The notes below the pieces were generated by a model. That model saw nothing but the letters and a program-made list of their open reading frames with translations, was not told the DNA's origin and ran no database searches. From positions 39,340,998-39,404,997 of the forward strand of contig NC_062223.1 of assembly GCF_902686445.1 (NCBI RefSeq): a DNA stretch of 64,000 nt, read 5' to 3'. Positions 56,713 through 64,000 of this stretch are shown piece after piece. Both the position numbers and the translations under genes were made by a program. Numbering within the stretch: the first letter of the stretch is position 1; each line of letters opens with the position of its first letter. The DNA is from Sciurus carolinensis (taxonomy: Eukaryota > Chordata > Mammalia > Rodentia > Sciuridae).

Positions 56713-56845
56713 CCCCAGCCTTCTTTTTTAAATTTTATTTTTATTTCGAAACAGACTTTCACTAAGCTGCTTAGGGACTCACTAAATTGCTGATGCTAAC
56801 TGTGAACTTGGGATCTTCCTGCCTCAGCCACCACATCAGGCATTT
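56713..56845 (-). mobile_element. older B1-dID type SINE, B1 half
   Basis: Complement-orientation text 'tttatttcgaaacagacttt', 'cactaagctgcttagggact', 'cactaaattgctgatgctaa', 'gggatcttcctgcctcagcc' matches the B1-half and linker of the SINE at 42564 read backwards. The promoter-proximal end is missing after CCACATCAGGCAT. Confidence 0.75.
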
Positions 56846-59800
56846 AATGATTTCAAAATCTATGATCGCCAATGTTCATGATTGTCATAGGATGAGATTC
56901 ATGGGAAATGTAGAAGATAAGCTTAGGCAAGGGCTGCTGGCCAGCAGAATGGTCCTTCTTGGGGGATTCTGTCTTGATGGCTGCATCATGCATTACAGTC
57001 TAGTTTGAAGTCTGCATCGCACACAGTTTTCCATTTCTTAAACAAACAGGACACTGAGTCTGACAGAGTGTGCAGAAATGAAAAAAGTCTGACCCTGTAC
57101 ACTACGTCCCCTATAAATAGTTTTGATAAAGGAGTCTGTCTTTCATTGTTGGGAAGACTTTTGTAATCAGCATGTTATTCCAAATACCAAATAAGCTCAA
57201 GAACTATGTCTTACTCTTTCATGTAGTAGTGCTGCCTACTGAAAATCACACCCAACTCAATCTGATGAAATACTTCAGAATTTCCAAATTATTCAGTCCC
57301 ATTCAGACCATCAGTTTGGTGACAGATTATTAATTCTTGAATTTACTGAGTTTCTCAGGTTTCAGAGGAATATTCTCATTTCCTTATCTCAATGGACTAG
57401 ATCTTGCTGCTGTTAGTGGTGGTGGGCTCTTCATGTCCTCACTTTCAAGGGTCATAACAAACAGGGCATTATGTACATTCATACATATTTGTTATAAGAA
57501 AATTGCTCTTTTTCTTTTAATTCTAGTAATAGCACTTGTCCCTACCAAGCAAAGACTATTTAAATGTCTTAGTGTATATACTGTTCCAGTGCATGTCAAC
57601 TTTATCTGTGCATTAAGACTAGAACTATTTTAAGTGGAATTTGACTCTTCTGCTCAATTACATTTTGGACTATGAGTTTCCATTCATACAATTAAGAAAT
57701 ATTTCATACTTTTGAACATACAAATGGTAAATTAACATAGAGGAAAAGCAAAGAACCATGAACCTTAGTTTCACTATCTGTCTTTGGATTTTATTAACAG
57801 TTGAAGGAAAATGATATTGAGTAAACATTTTCTGTTTATTAGAAAGAGTAGAGAGCACTGTTATAATATTCTCACTAAAAAAATGAACTTTCTTTCCCAT
57901 TTATGCAAAGTTTGCTAATATACATGATTTTTTTGGTCTAATTTTTCTGGTTCTATAACATTTTGAAATACACAGGAGAGTTGCAATAGGATTTTATGGG
58001 TGAGTTTATGTAGAAGATGCTCTGAAATACAATTCAAAGAAAAGAATACATTTTTAAAATTTATCTTTTAAATCTAGTTTCCACTCTGGTCATTATTCAT
58101 TGTAATTATTTCTTCCAATTTGAACTTACATTAGGTCACCTAGTGATGGTGTAATTGCAATGATACACAGTTACAAGTTTTCATGACTGAATAATTAATT
58201 TATTCACATTTCTAAGAAATAGATCTTTCTGCTCGTGTGACAATTATAATTAATGAAAATGAATTTGAATGGGAGAAATTTTGGTGAACATTGAATCCAC
58301 TATTTCTGAACATTTTAATGCCAACCCTTTAATTTTTTTTTTCAAGACCACATTATTGCATACATAATATAAATGTATGTCTTATTGGCATTATGCATTT
58401 TTAAAATTAAACATTATCTTACATTTTATTTACATAGTAACAAAGAAAAACATTTTTCTTACTGTAAGAAGGATGAAGTGAATTTTGACATGTAAGTCAA
58501 TAGAATATTATGTGACTACTTCAAATAATGAATTAATACCAATTTAGAATAATACAAACTAGAGAGCTTTCACATAACATTATAGTGTTACAGAATACTG
58601 TATATGGAATGTTCTAGAAATATCTCCAAAATATATATGGAGTATCATGTATGTGTGTGTATGCATATGTATATATGCATATGTGTGTGAATATATATTC
58701 TCTAAAAATGCACAGACATGATTCAGTCCTACTAGAATTGGGGCATGGAGACAGATGAGATCACTTGTACTTATTTACAATTTAACATATGCCTTTATAT
58801 AAATAAAACTATTCATTATTTATATAACTAGAGTTTTAATTTAAACTTGATGATTCATTTATGTTATAAGGATTTGTGACCACTATCCTTTAAAATCCAA
58901 GTCCTCATGGGAGTATAATTTTTATTGGTTTAGAGAGTGAGGTCTACTGCTCATCATGTGATAGCAAATCAGAGTCCATCAAGTTTACTTCTGAAATATG
59001 CAGAGATTTCTTTGATATTTCCACACGAACAGTGGTGAATGAAAATTATCTGAACATCTAACATGCAGAATGACCATCATCATTATTTTCACACTACTAA
59101 TGAAATATTTTCTCTCTACTGTCTTGTAAAAACATTCTTTTCACCTTCAAGAGGTTATTTCTTGTAAAATTGGACACTTGCCCACAAAAATGAGTAATTG
59201 AGCATGGAATTGGTTACTTATTTTATATGTATTTAAGATGACCATGTATTTAGATTTAGAGTTTTGCTGCTGAGGATGGGATGTTTAAAAAAATGTTCTC
59301 AGTGTGAACTCTAGAGTGGTATTGAGGAGTCATGGCTTAACCCTTGGGAATTACTTTTCTCTTAGAGTAATTTGTAGTGTGAAAACAAGGAAACATGCAC
59401 CTTTTCTGTTGATCCTTTTGCCATGAATACTTCTCAATTTTTATAGTGTCATTACTACAACAGCTTCCATCTCTCAGTCTTTTCTCCCACTCCATTTTCT
59501 ATCCCAGATTTACAATGACTTTTGCCAATTTCTATGTGATACTTGGATTTATCTTTTGGTATCAATAAAGTAGAAAGGAGTTGGAAAGAAGAGGTAAATG
59601 CTATAAAGTTAAAGAATCAAGATAAAACCTTTGACTATTTCTACTTGATCTCCTTCTATAGGTGAATTTGACATCATGCTTGAGCAGAAGCAGTTTTAAT
59701 GAACACTTTCTGGCTCATTATAGACAAGTCTTTGGTAATACCTTTTTGGGTTTTATCATCTTGAATGTAGAGAGTAGCTTCTGTTCTCTGGATTTGTTCT

Positions 59801-59974
59801 CTTTCCATTTCACAAATCATCACCTCTTTCTAATCATCCTGATGAGTCTATATTTATTGCAGATTGCTCAAATGGGTTACAAACATCTTGAGGGCAGCAA
59901 GAAATTCTATAGAATGTCCAGTATTAAATTTAAATCAATATAAATGATATCGTAGGACAGTGAATACAACACAG
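56846..59974. other. AT-rich intergenic DNA
   Basis: No gene or clear repeat. A TG/TA dinucleotide tract lies at 58647-58699. Confidence 0.5.
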
Positions 59975-60150
59975 TGAACATGAACATGGTTTCCAGAATT
60001 TCAGCTCTCGACTCATTCATTTACAATTTCCTAAAGCTCAGCAACAGTGGAATGTATCTCAGAATGAAATAACAATGCTGTCTCATCTTTCAGGCAATAT
60101 TGTGAGAGCTAAGAGTAAATGGAAAACAATGAGCAAAACACAGGACAAAA
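59975..60150 (+). repeat. MIR-family SINE fragment
   Basis: 'catggtttccagaatttcag', 'ctctcgactcattcatttac', 'aatttcctaaagctcagcaa', 'aggcaatattgtgagagcta' and 'agagtaaat' follow the MIR plus-strand order at low identity. An L2-like 'cttgagggcagcaag' occurs just upstream at 59888. Confidence 0.45.
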
Positions 60151-61074
60151 ACTACAAGAACTCAGTGAATTTGATGATGATTGATGAAAATTACCATTCA
60201 CAGCAAACACCATAAAACTGTTGAACTAAATGAGTTTACTCAATGCATATTTTCTTAATTTAGCTACAAATGTTCAGGGTTATACAAAGATAATTATTAT
60301 ATTTTTAAGGGATATACATCATCAATTTCAATGTATTTATACACTTTCTTCTTCCAATAACATAACCATTTTGGTTATTTTTAAAAAAACTTTTCTTGAA
60401 TACATACCCAAAACTAGTCCTATATTTTTTGATGAATTGAGCCAGTTATTTTCCATAAACCCAAACCAATTATTTGAAGGAAGTGTACCAAGCCATGGAA
60501 AAAATAAATTCAAATTATTTCTATTTATTGGGTTTTAAAGTAAAATACTTAGCTGTATATGGACTTGGCTTCTAAAGAGCCAAGTAAACATTCTAAATTT
60601 AATTATTATTATTATTTTTTACTGTTCCTAAAACCCAATTACACCAAATGATTTAAGGTTATTTACCTTGAATATTGATCTACTTTAGCTTATTTCATTT
60701 TATAACAATATTTTCCAAATATCTTCTAAATATCAAAAAATCCATATCTTAGAAAACTATGGCACCACTTTTGTAATGGTCTGACATTTTAATTCCAAAC
60801 TGTAATAATTATAATTTAACTATACAACTTTTATTGACTTTCTTGCTAATAGATATCTACTGCCAAAAGTAAAATGGACTTTGGTAATACATGTAAGATT
60901 AAACAAGCTAAAATAGGAATTTCAAAAAAAAGTAGAAGATTTTTAGGTAGCAACATTCTAGTGACTTTTAAAAGTATGAGAATGATGAAAAAGTAAAATT
61001 AAAAGAATAAGAGGGGAGTAATAATAATAATATTAATTTAATTAAGTATTTATTTTAATAATAAAATTAAAAGA
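60151..61074. other. AT-rich intergenic DNA
   Basis: Unrecognised, with (ATT)n at 60602-60618 and (TAA)n-like sequence at 61018-61070. Confidence 0.5.
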
Positions 61075-61310
61075 TAGAGGTATTGAATGGAGGGAAGAGT
61101 TATGGGGGTGGGAAGGATAGTAGAGTGAAACAGCAATTATTACCTCATGTACATATACGACTACATGACCGATATGATCCTACAATATATAATCAGAAAA
61201 ATGAGAAATTATACTCTATTTATGTATGATCTATCAAAATGTATAAATGCATTCTACTGTCAGGTACAACAAACTAGAACAAATAAAAAGAAGAAAAAAT
61301 GAAAAATTAA
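61075..61310 (+). mobile_element. L1 3' end fragment
   Basis: 'gggtgggaaggatagtagag', 'tgaaacagcaattattacct', 'catgtacatatacgactaca', 'attatactctatttatgtat', 'gcattctactgtcaggtaca', 'actagaacaaataaaaagaa'. This is a common 3'UTR of rodent L1s ending with AATAAA and an A-rich tail, a third 3'UTR type in this window. Confidence 0.65.
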
Positions 61311-61424
61311 ATTGTAAACTCTAAATAAGTTTTATACTATAACCATTAAAATTGTGACATGCAGACATAGTGCTTCTATGATTGGCTTAATGTCACTCTA
61401 TCTTTTTGATAAAAGGTCACCTTA

Positions 61425-61610
61425 CAGGTTTAAGATAATATGTCCTTGTGGTTTTAATTTGCATATCTTTAATGGTTATTGATGTTGAGCATTTTCGCAT
61501 GTACCTATTAGCCTTTTGTATGTCTTCTTTTGAAAAAATGTGTGTTCAAGTGCTTCTCCCATTTAGAGATGTATTCATTTTTAACCACTTCTATGGCACT
61601 GGATATTGTT
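61425..61610 (-). mobile_element. ancient L1 ORF2 fragment
   Basis: 'gtggttttaatttgcatatc', 'tttaatggttattgatgttg', 'agcattttcgcatgtaccta', 'ttgtatgtcttcttttgaaa' and 'aaatgtgtgttcaagtgctt' are the complement of the conserved ORF2 C-terminal region (compare 18557-18660). Highly diverged. Confidence 0.75.
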
Positions 61611-62119
61611 CTGTGATTAGCTAGACTGGAGTCTTGCTCTTATCTTCAAAATTCAAAACAGACTGAGCTCAATACAAAATATATATACACAGAAAGAAAA
61701 AGCAAAGAGGTTCTCTATTCAAAAATAAGGTTGCTTTTATTCAAAAGAGGGAAGGAGTCTTAGGCAGACAAAAATAACGCATGCTTTCACGTTCCATTCT
61801 TTAACTCAAAGCTATTTATATAATCTCCTTTTCAGAAACATTTATTTTTTTTTCAAAATTGATGCCTTATACACCATTCAGTCTCTTACACAAAAAAGAA
61901 TAAGAAAATAAGGCAGTCTCTGTCTAGAGTTATTCACATTTTCCAACTAGTGCATTAAGCTTTTGACCTACATACCTAGGTGATAGACAAATTTTTCTTT
62001 CAAATCTGACTCTCAAAAATTAGCAAAATAATAAAGAAACAAGAATTTGTTACCTGCAACATGCTACTTTATACCAAAAGCAGTTTAATAAAATACATCA
62101 ACTGCTTAATTGAGAAGAG

Positions 62120-62500
62120 TATATTATATTAGACAACAAAAAATTAAGTGGCTTAAAACATTCACATAGTTCTGGAGGCTAAAAATCCCAAATCATGCAG
62201 GTGACAGGGTTATGTTCTTCCTCCAACTTTCTGGTCGTTACTGGCAATCATTGATGACATTCCTTGGCTTGTAATTCATAACTCCAAGCTCGACTTTCAT
62301 GGTTGTGTTCTATCTGCATATTGGTGATTTTTTACATAGCAATGTCCTATCAGACTACAGTGGACTGGAGTCGGTCCACCTCACTCTAGTATGACTTCAT
62401 TTTCCCTGGATTACATCTGCAAAGACATTTTATCCAAATAATGTCACGTGCACAGGTAGTTCAAAATATGTTTTGTGGGGGACAAAATTCAGTCCACAAT
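62120..62500. repeat. ancient LTR-like mammalian repeat
   Basis: 'aattaagtggcttaaaacat', 'cacatagttctggaggctaa', 'aaatcccaaatcatgcaggt', 'cattccttggcttgtaattc', 'gattacatctgcaaagacat', 'tttatccaaataatgtcacg' and 'gggggacaaaattcagtcca' match a widespread old mammalian repeat that I recall from human DNA (agtggcttaaaacaaca / agttctggaggccagaagtc / ccttggcttgtagctgc / ttccaaataaggtcac). The exact family name is not certain. Confidence 0.6.
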
Positions 62501-62628
62501 GAAAAGAAAATGAATCGCTTTATGATCACCATTAGTGTGTAGCATTCTATGATGATAAAAGGAGAGCATCTACGGAAGACACAAAAACAATAGAAATGAC
62601 ATTGAAATGTAGGTGCCAGACAATGCAG

Positions 62629-63058
62629 TGTTATGGTTTGGATGTGAAGTGACCCCCCAAAAGCTTATGTGTGAGACGGTGCAAGAAGATTCAGAGAAGA
62701 AATGATTGGACTGTAAGAGTCTTAAGCCAATCAACGATTTAATCTCCTGACAGGGATTAACTGAGTGGTAACTGAAGTGGTAGGGTGTGGCCAGAGGTGG
62801 GAATTGAGACACGGCTTTGGGTATATATTTGTATCTGTCAAGTGGACTCTCTCTTCTTCCTGATCACCACGATGTGAGCTGCTTCCCTCAGTCCTCTCTC
62901 ATCATGATGTTCAGCCTCACCTCCAATACCCAGAAAAGGAGCCAGCCTTCTATGAACTAAGATCTCTGAAACTGTGAGCCCACAAATAAACTTTTCCTCC
63001 TCTACAATTTTTTTGGTCAGATCATTTAGTCACAGCAGCAAAATAACTAACTAAAACA
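62629..63058 (+). mobile_element. MaLR/MLT-like solo LTR
   Basis: 430 bp from TGTTATGGTTTGGATG to CTAACTAAAACA (TG...CA). Contains 'cccccaaaagcttatgtgtg', 'agacggtgcaagaagattca', 'ctgacagggattaactgagt', 'tcatcatgatgttcagcctc' and 'gagcccacaaataaactttt' with AATAAA. Flanking bases (TGCAG before, CATAG after) are similar but not an exact duplication. Confidence 0.8.
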
Positions 63059-63488
63059 CATAGTAATGGAAAAGTCATGTTTTAAAAATTAAATCTTATT
63101 AAGGGACTCTTAGATTGTGAGGTTTTTGAACATTGATGCCTTAGGTCTTTGAAGATAATTATTACAGTATTTTGTCATATCACTATATCCAATCTCCATT
63201 CTTTCAGTTAATCCCAAACTTTGTAAACTGATGTCCAAGGAGAACATTCAAAGAAGTGAACAGATTATTCAACTGATATCTAAGCATCTGAGAAATCATC
63301 ATTATTAACAACTCTTCCACTCTTGGAGCAAAGAAGAGATTACTGCTTCATTGAGCAACTGGTTACGATGTGTGTGTTTTTTTGGTTCTTCTTAGTTATA
63401 TATGACAGTATAATTCATTTTGATAAAATTAAACAAGCATGGGATATATCTTTTTCTAATTAGGACACCATTTTGTGAATAGGCATGG
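63059..63488. other. intergenic DNA
   Basis: Nothing recognised, apart from a T-rich motif near 63376. Confidence 0.45.
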
Positions 63489-63905
63489 AGGTGCTGGGAA
63501 AACTGGAAATTCATATGTAATAGAATAAAAGTTAATCCCTATCTCTCATTCTGCACAAAAAATCAACTGAAAGTGGATGGAACACCTAAGAATTAGACCA
63601 GGAACCCTGCGTTACTAGAAGAAAAGGTGGGTCCAAAACTTCAACAAAGGAACTGACTTCCTGAACAAGACAAGAAATAAAATAAAAAATAAATGGAATG
63701 ACATCAAACTAAAAAGCTGCTTCACAGCAAAAGAAACAACAAAGAGCAGGAAGAGAGAACCTATAGAATGGGAGAAAATCTTTGCCACCTGTACCTCAGA
63801 TAGGGCATTAATTACAAAGAACTGAAAAAACTCACTACCAAAAAAATAAATAACTCAATCATTATATGTGCAAAGGAACTGAACAGACTCTTCACAACAA
63901 ATATT
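63489..63905 (+). pseudogene. old L1 ORF2 fragment (between RT and C-terminal domains)
   Basis: 'aggtgctgggaaaactggaa' aligns with 24812 of the intact L1 (tggtgctgggaaaactggaa). Then 'cctatctctcattctgcaca', 'ggaaccctgcgttactagaa', 'aaactaaaaagctgcttcac', 'gaatgggagaaaatctttgc' and 'acctcagatagggcattaat' follow in order. Indels destroy the frame and it ends near 63905. Confidence 0.85.
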
Positions 63906-64000
63906 TGTTGAATAGTCAACAAATATAAGTTTTTTTTCTGATGAGGGAGAAAATTGCTATGGAAACATTATTGGTGTTTCCCCTCCTCCTCCTCCTTTTT
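63906..64000. other. unrecognised end of window
   Basis: Short stretch including a CTC-repeat at the end of the window (about 63980-64000). Nothing further can be said. Confidence 0.4.

Noticed and set aside
1..64000. Host protein-coding exons among the many 60-105 codon open frames
   Set aside because: They have random starts, AT-driven composition, no domain and no consistent splice-site context. Most overlap repeats or each other in different frames. An exon too short to see by eye cannot be excluded.

Overview
The window looks like gene-poor, AT-rich mammalian nuclear DNA, most probably from a squirrel-family rodent (Sciuridae). The diagnostic feature is a SINE at 42564-42791: a B1-like left half followed by an ID-like right half (motifs 'aaaatacaaaatagg' and 'gatgtggctcagtggt'), the composite I recall as typical of squirrels, marmots and ground squirrels. 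ID-type, MIR, L2-like, MaLR LTR and several ages of L1 sequence fit a rodent. I see no host protein-coding exon, rRNA or CRISPR array, and no functional tRNA gene. The long open frames all belong to L1 retrotransposons or to artefacts of their junctions.

The centre (about 17.28-28.50 kb) is a three-level nest of L1 elements. Level 1 is an old minus-strand L1 ORF2 remnant (17284-17636 and 27622-28475). It was split by level 2, a younger minus-strand L1 (17637-19963 and 26126-27605) bounded by a perfect 16-bp target-site duplication (TSD). Level 2 is 5'-truncated, carries a 5'UTR-to-ORF2 internal deletion, and has a ~208-bp 3' transduction with its own AATAAA and poly(A). Level 2 was in turn split by level 3, a full-length plus-strand L1 (19964-26111) bounded by a perfect 14-bp TSD. 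Level 3 has two 459-bp-spaced promoter monomers with YY1-like sites, ORF1, ORF2, a G-quadruplex-prone 3'UTR and a poly(A) tail. ORF1 and ORF2 each carry one apparent +1 A in an A-run; otherwise the element looks young and complete.

The flanks hold older insertions. 7.8-12.1 kb: two related ERV LTRs in opposite orientation and a MaLR-type solo LTR, with MIR fragments between. 13.9 kb: an ID SINE with a (TG)n tail. 31.6-32.3 kb: a class II ERV 5' LTR, a lysine-type primer-binding site and a short gag start. 34.6-37.3 kb: a MaLR provirus whose 3' LTR is split by another LTR. 39.4-41.9 kb: an ancient minus-strand L1. 42.6 and 43.3 kb: B1-dID SINEs. 44.6, 45.5 and 62.6 kb: MaLR-type LTRs. 50.1-51.0 kb: a 5'-truncated L1 with a different 3'UTR. 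Fragments of ancient L1 lie at 51.5, 61.1, 61.4 and 63.5 kb.

The rest is AT-rich sequence in which I recognise little. Repeat family names come from recalled consensus features rather than a library search. Boundaries without a visible TSD are approximate.
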